Shown one piece after another: positions 1 to 8,447 of a stretch of DNA of 64,000 bases. The notes beneath the pieces were generated by a model. The model was not told the DNA's origin, did not search any database, and was given only the letters and a program-made list of their open reading frames with translations. Both the position numbers and the translations under genes were made by a program. The stretch is from an uncultured Bacteroidales bacterium (GTDB lineage: Bacteria; Bacteroidota; Bacteroidia; Bacteroidales; UBA932): assembly GCA_944323845.1 (NCBI GenBank), contig CALUUA010000010.1, positions 17,296 through 81,295 on the forward strand. Direction: 5' to 3'. The number at the start of each line of letters is the position of its first letter. Position 1 is the stretch's first letter.

Positions 1-657
1 AGAAAGGATATGACCATCCACGAGCTTGTCTATATAGAAGATGACCCGAACGACCCTGCGAACGAGGTCGATAATCCGAAGGAGGTGTTCTACGGCGGCA
101 TCATCCGGACTACCAGCCTGAAATACGCCATGATGACCGACGGGGAGAACGGCGGCATCTACAAGCTGGATACGAACAATCCTTACGACCCGATCAATAC
201 CAAGGAAATCCGATATGCCGACGTGCTCCTGATGTATGCGGAAGCATGTGTGGAGACAGGCGACCTTGCGACTGCCAAGTCTCTTCTGGAAGAAGTGCGC
301 AGCAGGGCCAGAGGCACTGACATGACTATCCTTCCTCCGTTCCCCGACTATTCCATCCGCATATGGAACGGGACATCCTACGACGATCCCCGCCAGCTTC
401 AGGACAATGCAGACGACCTGCGGGCGGCCATCCGTCATGAAAGACGGGTGGAGCTGGCCATGGAAGGGCACCGCTGGTTCGACCTTAACCGCTGGGGCAT
501 AGCTGCCGAGGTCATGAACCTTCACAGCCAGTCCGATGAAGTGAAGGCTCTCTATACAGGCATCCGCCAGACGTTCCGCAAGGGCATCCACGAGATTTTC
601 CCTATCCCGGCCGAAGAAAGGACTCTTACCGGCATCGACCAGAATCCGGGATATTAG
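1..657 (+). CDS. SusD/RagB-family outer-membrane glycan-binding lipoprotein (C-terminal part)
   Basis: The frame is open from the first base, so the gene begins before the window; about 218 residues of the C-terminal half are seen. SusD proteins are surface lipoproteins that bind oligosaccharide and sit as a lid on a SusC TonB-dependent transporter. The tail carries the usual SusD signatures: an alpha-helical stretch reading RYADVLLMYAEA, then RHERRVELAMEGHRWFDLNRW, then a closing FPIPAEE with the C-terminal NPGY. The partner susC is expected just upstream, outside the window. The following surface lipoproteins and glucanase make this the end of a polysaccharide utilization locus. Family assignment is secure; the ligand is inferred only from the neighbours. 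Confidence 0.95.
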   Translation, partial: RKDMTIHELVYIEDDPNDPANEVDNPKEVFYGGIIRTTSLKYAMMTDGENGGIYKLDTNNPYDPINTKEIRYADVLLMYAEACVETGDLATAKSLLEEVRSRARGTDMTILPPFPDYSIRIWNGTSYDDPRQLQDNADDLRAAIRHERRVELAMEGHRWFDLNRWGIAAEVMNLHSQSDEVKALYTGIRQTFRKGIHEIFPIPAEERTLTGIDQNPGY

Positions 658-723
658 GCTCCTTCAGAATTTGGATAACGATCTAAATACACACTAACTA
701 TCAACCATTTAAATCAAAAAGTC

Positions 724-1710
724 ATGAAAAAGAATTTTCTTTTCAATGCGCTTTGCGCAATGGTCGCATGTGCAGGCCTCGCAGCTTGCGAAAAAGACGA
801 GAATCCGTCAGGCAACGGCGGCAATGACGGCGGAGGTACTGACACTCCTTCCGAATATACGCTTATAGCCAATCCGCTTTCCCTCAGCTTCGGCTGGAAT
901 TCCACTTCACCTCAGACAATCACCGTGACTACGAATGCCCCTGCATTTACTGTCGGAGAGCATCCATCGTGGTACACTGCCGTAGCATCGGGGAACACTG
1001 TAGTGGTGACTCCGACGGAGAATGACGGCGAAGCCAGAAGCCATGAACTCACCATCAGCGCGGAAGGTGCGGCTCCGGTGAAGATAAGGATAAGCCAGGA
1101 CGAGAAGGGTGAAATCCATTCGTCTCTTCAGGGTTCGGAATACATAGTATGGCAGCTGGATGCTTCTTCCACCTCATATTTGGGGACAAAAGTCATCCTT
1201 TCCCTCGCAGAGAACGCTACAAACAAGTTCTTCTACATATGGCCGAACGGAGATTCTCTCATTGCCGATGAAAGCGCTTCAGGAGCGAACTTCTATGGAA
1301 ACATGGACGGATACATGGCATTGAAGGTCGGCTCTGTGGGCTGGTCAGGAGGCGGATATGTCTTCTCGACTAACGAAGGCGCCGTTGAGGACGAACTTAC
1401 CCCTGCCATGGAGAAGATCATGGCTGATGGCGGAAAAGACTGGTATTTCCATGCCGCAGTGAAGGGAACCCCTAACGAAGGATCGAACTTCCTCCTCGAC
1501 ACAAAGGCCGGCGGTACTGCCTATGAGGTAAGATGGGATGCAAAAGGCATCACTGAAAGCGAGTGGGTCGAGATCGAAATCCCTATGACAGATATCATAG
1601 GAGCAGGCTGGACAGGCTTTGCTACCGATACCAACAATCTCTGTATCCGCAGCAGCGGCAAGGCCGGTGTCAGGGTACATTATGATGCAGTGTTCATTTA
1701 CAAGAAATAA
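724..1710 (+). CDS. BACON-domain surface lipoprotein, probable surface glycan-binding protein
   Basis: 328 residues. A lipoprotein signal ends in LAAC with the lipidated Cys at residue 22, followed by a Gly/Asn/Asp-rich linker of the kind that exports lipoproteins to the Bacteroidota cell surface. Residues about 45-130 read as a BACON domain (NPLSLSF start, an SWYT segment, KIRISQDEKG end), an Ig-like module used as a spacer in glycan-binding proteins. The remaining 200 residues form a Trp/Tyr-rich beta protein with no family I can name, in the position where a SusE/SusF-like or SGBP ligand domain would be. It lies 66 bases after susD, so it is probably co-transcribed. Lipoprotein and BACON are seen; glycan binding is inferred from position. 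Confidence 0.8.
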   Translation: MKKNFLFNALCAMVACAGLAACEKDENPSGNGGNDGGGTDTPSEYTLIANPLSLSFGWNSTSPQTITVTTNAPAFTVGEHPSWYTAVASGNTVVVTPTENDGEARSHELTISAEGAAPVKIRISQDEKGEIHSSLQGSEYIVWQLDASSTSYLGTKVILSLAENATNKFFYIWPNGDSLIADESASGANFYGNMDGYMALKVGSVGWSGGGYVFSTNEGAVEDELTPAMEKIMADGGKDWYFHAAVKGTPNEGSNFLLDTKAGGTAYEVRWDAKGITESEWVEIEIPMTDIIGAGWTGFATDTNNLCIRSSGKAGVRVHYDAVFIYKK

Positions 1711-1724
1711 ACGGATATCGTAAG

Positions 1725-1886
1725 ATGAAAAGAATGGAATTGAAGCCCGGGGCCGTTTACGAAAGTCCGGAAATGGCCTGTACGGAGACAGTAGCCGAGA
1801 AAGGCTTCGCCTTTTCCGGTGAAGAAGCCATGGAGGAATCCATGGGCGTGGACGCACCTAATTACATACAGGGATTCGACTTTTAA
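1725..1886 (+). CDS. Small acidic protein, 53 residues, function unknown
   Basis: A complete ATG-to-TAA frame fits neatly into the gap between two lipoprotein genes, 14 bases after the first stop and 11 before the next start. The protein begins MKRMELKPGAVYESPEM, has one Cys, two short acidic runs, and ends YIQGFDF. It has no signal peptide or membrane segment. The layout (basic start, Tyr-Glu-Ser-Pro, an acidic Glu-Xaa-Val-Ala-Glu run, then a Ser-Gly region) recalls short unannotated Bacteroidales proteins that I remember beside surface-protein genes; that resemblance is recollection, not a search. Tight packing in the operon and normal codon use argue that it is expressed. No function is proposed. 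Confidence 0.55.
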   Translation: MKRMELKPGAVYESPEMACTETVAEKGFAFSGEEAMEESMGVDAPNYIQGFDF

Positions 1887-1897
1887 ACACTGATGCC

Positions 1898-3673
1898 ATG
1901 AAAAAATACTTCATATCAATATTGGCCGTCATTGCAGCCGTCGGCTGCAACAAGGCCATCCCTGAAGAAAATCAGCCGGAACCGGTCATCCCCGGGGGCG
2001 AAGGCTTCAGCATAGTGGCTGAATTTGCAAAGTCCGCGCAGGAAAGTGCCGGTGAGGCGGAGACAAAAACTGTCTTTACCCCTCCTTATGCCGTGGAATG
2101 GGCTGCTGATGACGAGTTGTCCGTGATTGCGGAAAGCGAAGAGGCTTATACGGGATATCATTTCACGAAAGGCGAAGGGAATGTCTTCACGGCTGTAGGA
2201 GTCAGCGAAGAAGCTACATTCAGCGACCTGTATGTAATCTATCCTTATTCGGAATCCCTGACTGCTCTCGATGAAGAGGGCTATACCGTCGCTACGGTGA
2301 CGGTGGGTTCCGGAACGCAGAACGGTGCAGGTACGGGAGCGCATATCGATGCGCCTCTGTGGGGGCACAGCACCACGACTTCCGTGGAAATGAACCATGC
2401 CACTATTTTGTTCGCGGTGACTGTCGACAATACTTCGGACCGTAATATAGTTGTTTCCTCCCTGAAAATCAGCAATGACCAGAACCATCCGATGACAGGG
2501 GAGTTTTATCTGGCCCCTGAAACCGGAGAGTTGAAGCCGGCGGAGTCTGCCAAGGCCGAGGCCGTGATTGAAGTCGCTGACGGTACGGTCAATGCCGGAG
2601 AAAAGGGCGTCTTCTATGTGGCATCCGCTCCGTTTACCCTGAATGAGGGACAGAAGATCATCGTGGATGTGACCATCGACGGGGAAGTGAAGTCGTTCGA
2701 AAAGTATATGAGCGGCCCATCACCTTTTGCTGCCGGCGGGATAAACGGCACATCGGTGATTTATACCGCTTTGGCTGAAAACCAGCATGCTCTGGTGTTC
2801 CAGTTCACGAACAAGGGTATCACGAATACGAATTACGGATTCGAAGCCACGGGAGGCGCCGGACAGACGGGTTACTTCATAGTAAGTGTCGACGGAGTGG
2901 ACCAGACAGACTATACCGCCACGTATTATAACGATTTCATTTTCGAATCGGTGGACGCTGACGGCAGTCCGGTAGACTGGACATATGCAGTACGCACCGG
3001 AGGTCACAACAGTTTCACCATAGGCTGTGACGGCAATACTGCCGAGACTGACAGGACTGCGTACATCAATGTCTATTTCAAGGATACCGAAGAATATGTC
3101 GTGACAGGCACATTCAAGAACGGAAGCACGCAGGAAGCCATTACGGACGAAGACCCTATCCTGACCTTCACCGTGACGCAGAAGGGACAGGAGAAGCAGG
3201 AGGAGGAAGAACCTCTGCCTGAAGGAGATGTGCTGGCATATCTGTTCGAAGGCAAAGGCATAAGCAAGCACTGGTCATATACCGTTCCGTCTGCAGCGGC
3301 CGGCACCATCGACTGCGGCTGGTACGGCTGCACTCTGAACGGTACCGATGTGAACATGTACGATACATCCGAGAACGGAGGAGTCGGCTGCTATTCGGAC
3401 CTTGATTTCAGGGCTTATGACGAGGAAGGACAGGAAGTGTTCTGGCTGGACGGAGTCATAAAGAACAATGAATTCGACTTCACATATCAGGCCAACGAAT
3501 CTGCGGAGCCGAGGACAGCTACTATCAAAGTGTATTATGCCGGCGGCAAGGACTATGTCGTGACTGCGCTCAGGCACATTAGCGCAGACGAGACTGATAC
3601 GGTGGTGATTTCGGATCCGGCTGTCGAACCTGTCTACGAACTCATCGTCACCCAGCCGGGGACCCAGCTCTGA
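1898..3673 (+). CDS. Fimbrillin-like surface lipoprotein with two tandem beta domains
   Basis: 591 residues. The signal ends AAVGC with Cys17 as the lipidation site. Residues about 45-285 resemble fimbrillin-family (Mfa-like) proteins: an ETKTVF start, a VEWAADDELSV segment, then the long beta-rich body with repeated Tyr-Pro and Gly-Glu turns. Residues about 290-440 and 450-591 are two copies of one domain: both have FxxKGI near the start, a Asp-Gly/Glu-Gly then W segment in the middle, RTAYINVYF matched by RTATIKVYY, then YVVT, and end in TVTQKG or IVTQPG, which looks BACON-like. In a polysaccharide locus such a protein is most often a second surface glycan-binding protein. No enzymatic motif is visible. 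Confidence 0.7.
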   Translation: MKKYFISILAVIAAVGCNKAIPEENQPEPVIPGGEGFSIVAEFAKSAQESAGEAETKTVFTPPYAVEWAADDELSVIAESEEAYTGYHFTKGEGNVFTAVGVSEEATFSDLYVIYPYSESLTALDEEGYTVATVTVGSGTQNGAGTGAHIDAPLWGHSTTTSVEMNHATILFAVTVDNTSDRNIVVSSLKISNDQNHPMTGEFYLAPETGELKPAESAKAEAVIEVADGTVNAGEKGVFYVASAPFTLNEGQKIIVDVTIDGEVKSFEKYMSGPSPFAAGGINGTSVIYTALAENQHALVFQFTNKGITNTNYGFEATGGAGQTGYFIVSVDGVDQTDYTATYYNDFIFESVDADGSPVDWTYAVRTGGHNSFTIGCDGNTAETDRTAYINVYFKDTEEYVVTGTFKNGSTQEAITDEDPILTFTVTQKGQEKQEEEEPLPEGDVLAYLFEGKGISKHWSYTVPSAAAGTIDCGWYGCTLNGTDVNMYDTSENGGVGCYSDLDFRAYDEEGQEVFWLDGVIKNNEFDFTYQANESAEPRTATIKVYYAGGKDYVVTALRHISADETDTVVISDPAVEPVYELIVTQPGTQL

Positions 3674-3720
3674 TGACAGGCTTCTTTTCCTACATGAAAA
3701 TCAGGTAAACCAGAAATGAA

Positions 3721-5088
3721 ATGAAACTCAGATATATCGCACTGATGGCAGCAGTGACCATGTTTCTTCCTGCCTCTTGCAATCCAGAAGACCAGACTGC
3801 GGCCACATTCCCGGAACTCGACTCTTTCATGCCGGAGCCTGACGTGCCGTCGCAGGGGAAAAGTCCCAAGCGGGGCATATGCACCAATTTCAGGCATCGG
3901 GATGCTGCCGGCGTCCCTCTTATGCCGTCAGTTCTCGGCGAAGGGGTGTCGTGGTGCTACAACTGGGCGCATACACCTCTGGACAATGCCACATGGACAG
4001 CTCTGAAGGAAAACGGCATGACATTCTACCCTATGGTGTGGAATGCAGGATTCAGCCAGGACAATCTGGCTACTTTCCCGGCTGCAGACCCTTCTTCAGA
4101 GTATATCCTCGGCTATAATGAACCGAACCTGAAAGATCAGGCGAACATGACCCCGGCCACGGCCGGCCAGAACTGGCCGGGGTTGGTGTCCGCATCCGAA
4201 AACATCGGCATGAAGCTGGTGGGACCGGCTGTGAACTACGGTACTCTGGAAGGGTACGGCGATCCTGTCGTGTGGTATGACGAATTCCTGCAGCAGTCGG
4301 GAGTGTCCATCGATGACATTGACGCCATAGCCCTGCACAGCTACATGCCTTCCGGAGAATCCTTGAAATCCCTGATGATCAGGAAATTCAGCAAGTACGG
4401 AAAACCGCTATGGCTGACTGAATATGCGAACGGCGAGGCGCAGGATGTCACGGCGCAGATGCACTTCTGTCAGGAAGCTACCATTTATCTGGAGGCTGAC
4501 CCTGCCGTGGAGAAGTACGCATGGTTCATGGACAGCACGGGTTCGAATACGAAGCCGCATTTCCCGATGATTTCGAATGACGAGACTTCCATAGGAGGGC
4601 AGCCGTCTTCCATCACCGACCTCGGGCGTCTGTATATCGGCCTGTCCACTCTGGACAAGGACCATTGGTATGATGTCGATGTCAATATCCCGGCAGAGCA
4701 TTATACCGGTCAGGTCATCGAGGAAACTGCCGGACAGGATGCCTGGGGAGAATATGTCGAGACGAATATTACCAAGGATCTCTACGGTAATCTCGAAATC
4801 CGGAATCTTTCAGGAACGAAATGGGTGGAATACAATGTGTATATTCCTGAAGAAGGGACCTACAGGATAGACCTGCGGTATCGCTCTGCGGTCGAAACTG
4901 TCGTCAGGATAGACTGCGAAGGCGCGGTGTCTGCCATCGAGACATTGCCGGCCACTACGACATTGCAGCCGTATTCCACTTATGGGGTGGAGATGACATT
5001 GCCGGAAGGCAGGCATACTGTCAGGCTGACGGCTCCGGTAGGAAACCTGAATCTCAACTGGCTGCGTTTTACTTCGCCGGTTAAGTAA
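3721..5088 (+). CDS. GH128-like endo-beta-1,3-glucanase lipoprotein with CBM6-like C-terminal domain
   Basis: 455 residues. The signal ends LPASC (Cys20), so this is a lipoprotein, probably surface-exposed. Residues about 45-310 match the Asl1-like/GH128 TIM barrel: KRGICTNF start, WCYNWAHTP, FYPMVWN, then GYNEPN with the presumed acid/base Glu134, and WLTEYA with the presumed nucleophile Glu234, one hundred residues apart as in clan GH-A. Residues about 335-455 form a beta-sandwich of the CBM6 type (WVEYNVYIPEEGTYRIDLRY, LPEGRHTVRL, LNWLRF). GH128 enzymes cut beta-1,3-glucan, so this is the best evidence for the substrate of the locus. It is the last gene before a strong terminator. The family call is firm and the linkage specificity likely. 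Confidence 0.85.
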   Translation: MKLRYIALMAAVTMFLPASCNPEDQTAATFPELDSFMPEPDVPSQGKSPKRGICTNFRHRDAAGVPLMPSVLGEGVSWCYNWAHTPLDNATWTALKENGMTFYPMVWNAGFSQDNLATFPAADPSSEYILGYNEPNLKDQANMTPATAGQNWPGLVSASENIGMKLVGPAVNYGTLEGYGDPVVWYDEFLQQSGVSIDDIDAIALHSYMPSGESLKSLMIRKFSKYGKPLWLTEYANGEAQDVTAQMHFCQEATIYLEADPAVEKYAWFMDSTGSNTKPHFPMISNDETSIGGQPSSITDLGRLYIGLSTLDKDHWYDVDVNIPAEHYTGQVIEETAGQDAWGEYVETNITKDLYGNLEIRNLSGTKWVEYNVYIPEEGTYRIDLRYRSAVETVVRIDCEGAVSAIETLPATTTLQPYSTYGVEMTLPEGRHTVRLTAPVGNLNLNWLRFTSPVK

Positions 5089-5105
5089 TGTGTGATTTTA
5101 TGATG

Positions 5106-5147
5106 GGGATGGCCGAGGAGTCCGCGGGCTTTGAGGCCATCCCTTTT
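5106..5147 (+). terminator. Rho-independent terminator after the GH128 gene
   Basis: A perfect 9-bp stem, GGGATGGCC at 5106-5114 with GGCCATCCC at 5135-5143, encloses a 20-base loop and is followed by TTTT. It ends the polysaccharide-locus transcript 17 bases after the glucanase stop. Nearly the same stem recurs at two other terminators in the window. Confidence 0.85.
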
Positions 5148-5167
5148 ATCGTTTATACTTTCCATTC

Positions 5168-6835
5168 ATGAAACTAATTGATCTTATCATATCGTTTGCT
5201 GCGGCTGCAGCAGTCTTTTGCACACCGGCATACGCCTCCGGCCCTGCACCTGCAGAAAGTCAGGATCCTTATGCCGGATACAGGACCTCATGGGCCATGA
5301 AGGCGGAACAGGCCATGCCGGAACTTGTGAAGACAGTGTACCGTCCGCTGTACCTGGTCGAAGGCGTCCGCGACAGTTCAGCATATCAGGGCTGGAGGAT
5401 GCGCAGGTCCGGAGAACTTTCGGATTATTACGGCGTATCCCTGAAACAGCGTCCGTGCGTGACGGTCGATTTCGGAAAGCATATTACCGGCAGGTTTTCT
5501 TTCAGGGTCAGGACACTGTCCCGCACTCAGGATGCCCCGCTCAGGCTGAAGTTCACTTTCGGGGAAGTGCCGGCGGAAATGAATGTGCCGTTCGACCCGT
5601 TCCCCGGGACGCTCAGCCGGGCATGGATGCAGGACGAGGTCATCACTCTGGAGCAGATAGACTGCGACGTGACTCTGCCACGGCGGATTTCAGGCCGTTA
5701 TATGAGGGTGGAACTGCTGGGCGGCTCGCCGGATTTCGATTTCGCCATGGATGACATGTGGTTTACCGCCGAATCTTCGGCTCCGCAGGAGGCCGTGACG
5801 GAGTTGCCTGCTGACACTCCGGAAATCATCAGGAAGATAAACGATGTCTCTGTGGAAACGTTGCGCGAGTGTATGCAGACAGTCTATGAGGACGGGCCGA
5901 AGCGCGACCACAGGCTTTGGGCAGGGGACCTGTATCTGGAATCTCTGGCGAACAGGCATTCTTTCAGGAATTTCAGCCTGACGAAAAGGTGTCTCTATCT
6001 TTTCGCTTCGCTTGCCGCTGAAGACGGTACGGTGGTCTCGAATATTTTCGAAAAGCCTGAGCCTCATCCGCAGTACGGCTCTTATTGCCTGACTTATTGC
6101 CTCCTGTACAATTCCACCCTTCTCGAATATCTGAAGGATACCGGCGATTATGAGACTGCGGAAGATTTGTGGATTGTAGCCAGACATCAGGTAGAGGATG
6201 CCTTGACATATGTCGGAGATGATTATGTCTTCGACAGCAGCCGCAGGCCTGTGTGGCTTTTCTTCGACTGGAGGGAGGGCCTCGATGCCGACGCCCCGAT
6301 TCAGGGTGCCGTGATTTTCGCCCTGCAGCAGACCTATGAACTGGCCGTCATGCTGGGAAAGGAATCCGAAGTGCCGCATTGGCCGCGGATAGCGGAAAAG
6401 ATGAAGAAAGCCGCGATGAAAAGGTATTATGACAAGTCCCGGGGTGTTTTCGTCAGCGGTCCGGACAGTCAGGTCTCGGTTCTCGGACAGACATGGATGA
6501 TAAAATCCGGAGTCGTGTCGGGCAAGCAGGCACAGAAAGCCATTCAGACAGCCTTGGCCGATGATTCCACAGTCATGCCCGGGACTCCGTATGCGACGCA
6601 TTATCTGGTAGATGCCATGCTGATATGCGGCATGTATGATCAGGCGCGCGACTATCTGACGGATTATTGGGGCGGTATGGTGGAAAAGGGAGCCGACACT
6701 TTCTGGGAGGCCTATGATCCGCGGAACGACTATATCTCGCCGTATAACTTCCATCCTCTGAACAGCTACTGCCATGCATGGAGCTGTACACCAGTCTATT
6801 TTATCCACACCTGGCCGGAAGTTTTCCTGAAGTAG
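5168..6835 (+). CDS. GH78-like six-hairpin glycosidase (alpha-L-rhamnosidase family), atypical active site
   Basis: 555 residues with a cleavable signal peptide (hydrophobic to about residue 20, then AYASG), so periplasmic. Residues about 70-210 are a beta-sandwich module and 220-550 an (alpha/alpha)6 barrel as in bacterial rhamnosidases. The barrel begins DGPKRDHRLWAGD, where classic GH78 enzymes have D-x-P-x-R-D-E-R; Asp242 is kept but the general-acid Glu position is His248. The presumed base Glu514 is kept in DTFWEAYD, and the end HAWSCTPVYF is typical. It is shorter than most GH78 enzymes, which usually carry extra beta domains. It directly precedes rhaB, supporting rhamnose release, but the altered motif leaves the reaction uncertain. 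Confidence 0.75.
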   Translation: MKLIDLIISFAAAAAVFCTPAYASGPAPAESQDPYAGYRTSWAMKAEQAMPELVKTVYRPLYLVEGVRDSSAYQGWRMRRSGELSDYYGVSLKQRPCVTVDFGKHITGRFSFRVRTLSRTQDAPLRLKFTFGEVPAEMNVPFDPFPGTLSRAWMQDEVITLEQIDCDVTLPRRISGRYMRVELLGGSPDFDFAMDDMWFTAESSAPQEAVTELPADTPEIIRKINDVSVETLRECMQTVYEDGPKRDHRLWAGDLYLESLANRHSFRNFSLTKRCLYLFASLAAEDGTVVSNIFEKPEPHPQYGSYCLTYCLLYNSTLLEYLKDTGDYETAEDLWIVARHQVEDALTYVGDDYVFDSSRRPVWLFFDWREGLDADAPIQGAVIFALQQTYELAVMLGKESEVPHWPRIAEKMKKAAMKRYYDKSRGVFVSGPDSQVSVLGQTWMIKSGVVSGKQAQKAIQTALADDSTVMPGTPYATHYLVDAMLICGMYDQARDYLTDYWGGMVEKGADTFWEAYDPRNDYISPYNFHPLNSYCHAWSCTPVYFIHTWPEVFLK

Positions 6836-6924
6836 TACGATTTTACAACATTTCCGGACTTTCCGTCCGCAAAAAATGCAGACAGTTAGTCAGAAAACGA
6901 AGTGTGCCATATCCCAAGTCCTTG

Positions 6925-6932
6925 TACCTTTG
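6925..6932 (+). promoter_or_regulatory. Bacteroidota -7 promoter element for the rhamnose operon
   Basis: TACCTTTG matches TAnnTTTG exactly in the 183-base gap before rhaB. No convincing -33 TTTG is placed upstream, as is common for activator-dependent promoters. A start about 5 bases downstream would give an 80-base leader to the ATG at 7019, and would exclude the longer open frame that begins at 6902, upstream of this element. Confidence 0.55.
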
Positions 6933-7018
6933 TGAAAAATGATCGGAGGCAGGTATGTCTGTCATGGTCGTTTTCTGAAGATACCGCAGATTTCGATAAC
7001 ACTGAATTTATAACGGAT

Positions 7019-8428
7019 ATGAAGAACTCTTCGTCTTTGGACTGTTTCCTGGCAGTGGACATAGGCGCCACCAGCGGACGGGAAGTCGTATGTACGCGCA
7101 AGCCTGACGGCAAATTCGAATTCAAGGAAATCCACCGTTTTCCGAATGCCATCCTTAATGTTGGGGGCAAATATTATTGGGATATATACGCCTTGTATGC
7201 TTCGGTCATCGAAGGGTTGAGAAAATGCGCTTCAGAGGGTTTCAGGCCGATGTCGATAGGTATCGACACATGGGGAGTGGATTTCGGCTTCGCAGGGGAG
7301 GACGGGACTATACTCGGCCTGCCGAGAGCTTACAGGGATCCGTACACGGCAGGCGCTCCGGAAGAATTCTACAATATCATTCCTAAAGAACGGCTTTACG
7401 ACAGGACCGGCATCCAGATCATGGACTTCAACAGCATCTTCCAGCTGTACCGTCAGTCCCGGGAAGGATTTTCGCCTTTGAAAAACGCTGCCAAACTGCT
7501 CTTTATCCCTGACTTGCTGAGCTATATGCTGACCGGTGAAATGGTCTGCGAATACACTGTGGCATCCACCTCGCAGCTCCTGAACCCTTATACAGGAAAT
7601 TTCGATGATGAGATTCTTTCGGCCGCAGGGGTCGGCGGAGACTTGTTCCCGCGTATGGTCATGCCGGGAACGGTCATAGGAGAGCTGACGGATTCTCTGG
7701 CCTTGTCTACCGGCCTCGGAAAGGTGAAAGTGGTGGCTGTCGCTGGCCATGATACGGCTTCTGCCGTGGCGGCAGTGCCTGCCGAATCCGAGAATTTCGC
7801 ATACCTGAGCAGCGGCACATGGAGTCTGATGGGCATAGAGTCCGAAAAGCCGATAATATGCCGGGAAGCATTCGAACAGAATTTCACAAACGAAGGCGGA
7901 GTGGAAGGCACTGTCCGTTTCCTGAAAAACATTACGGGAATGTGGCTTCTGGAACAGTCGCGGAAAGAATGGGCGGCCGCCGGAAAAAACTACGGCTACG
8001 GGGAAATCGTGGAGATGGCCGGCAGGGGCTCCTCATTCGACGTGACGGTAAATCCTGACGACCCCCGACTGGCAAATCCCGAAAGCATGACTTCGGCCAT
8101 AGCTTCCCTCTGTCGGGAAAAGGCCGGGAGGGCTCCTGCGGACGATGCCCAGATGGTCTGGTGCATATTCAGGAGTCTGGCGTGCAGGTACAGGGAAGTG
8201 CTCGATTCCCTGAAGTCTCTGGCCGGATTCAGGATAGATAGCCTTTATGTCGTGGGCGGCGGAGTCCGGAACGGGCTTCTTAACCGTCTGACTGAAGAAG
8301 AGACGGGCGTAAAGGTAATCGCAGGCCCTGCCGAGGCTACTGCCATCGGAAACTGCATGATACAGGCGCAGGCCGCAGGTATGGTCGCGGGCCGCAGGGA
8401 ATACCGCAGGCTCATAGCCGGAATGTGA
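7019..8428 (+). CDS. rhaB: Rhamnulokinase
   Basis: 469 residues from the ATG at 7019; an in-frame ATG at 6902 was rejected because it precedes the promoter element and adds 39 residues unlike the family. RhaB phosphorylates L-rhamnulose to L-rhamnulose-1-phosphate in the cytosol. FGGY-kinase features are clear: AVDIGATSGR phosphate loop near the start, a SIGIDTWGVDFG segment with the catalytic-region Asp, VAGHDTASAVAAVP, AYLSSGTWSLMG, and the late YVVGGGVRNGLLNR adenosine-binding motif. The length fits (E. coli about 489). It heads the rhaB-rhaA-rhaT-rhaD block, separated from rhaA by a compact hairpin. Confidence is high because all four pathway genes are contiguous. Confidence 0.95.
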   Translation: MKNSSSLDCFLAVDIGATSGREVVCTRKPDGKFEFKEIHRFPNAILNVGGKYYWDIYALYASVIEGLRKCASEGFRPMSIGIDTWGVDFGFAGEDGTILGLPRAYRDPYTAGAPEEFYNIIPKERLYDRTGIQIMDFNSIFQLYRQSREGFSPLKNAAKLLFIPDLLSYMLTGEMVCEYTVASTSQLLNPYTGNFDDEILSAAGVGGDLFPRMVMPGTVIGELTDSLALSTGLGKVKVVAVAGHDTASAVAAVPAESENFAYLSSGTWSLMGIESEKPIICREAFEQNFTNEGGVEGTVRFLKNITGMWLLEQSRKEWAAAGKNYGYGEIVEMAGRGSSFDVTVNPDDPRLANPESMTSAIASLCREKAGRAPADDAQMVWCIFRSLACRYREVLDSLKSLAGFRIDSLYVVGGGVRNGLLNRLTEEETGVKVIAGPAEATAIGNCMIQAQAAGMVAGRREYRRLIAGM

Positions 8429-8447
8429 TGATTGCTTGAACATCATT

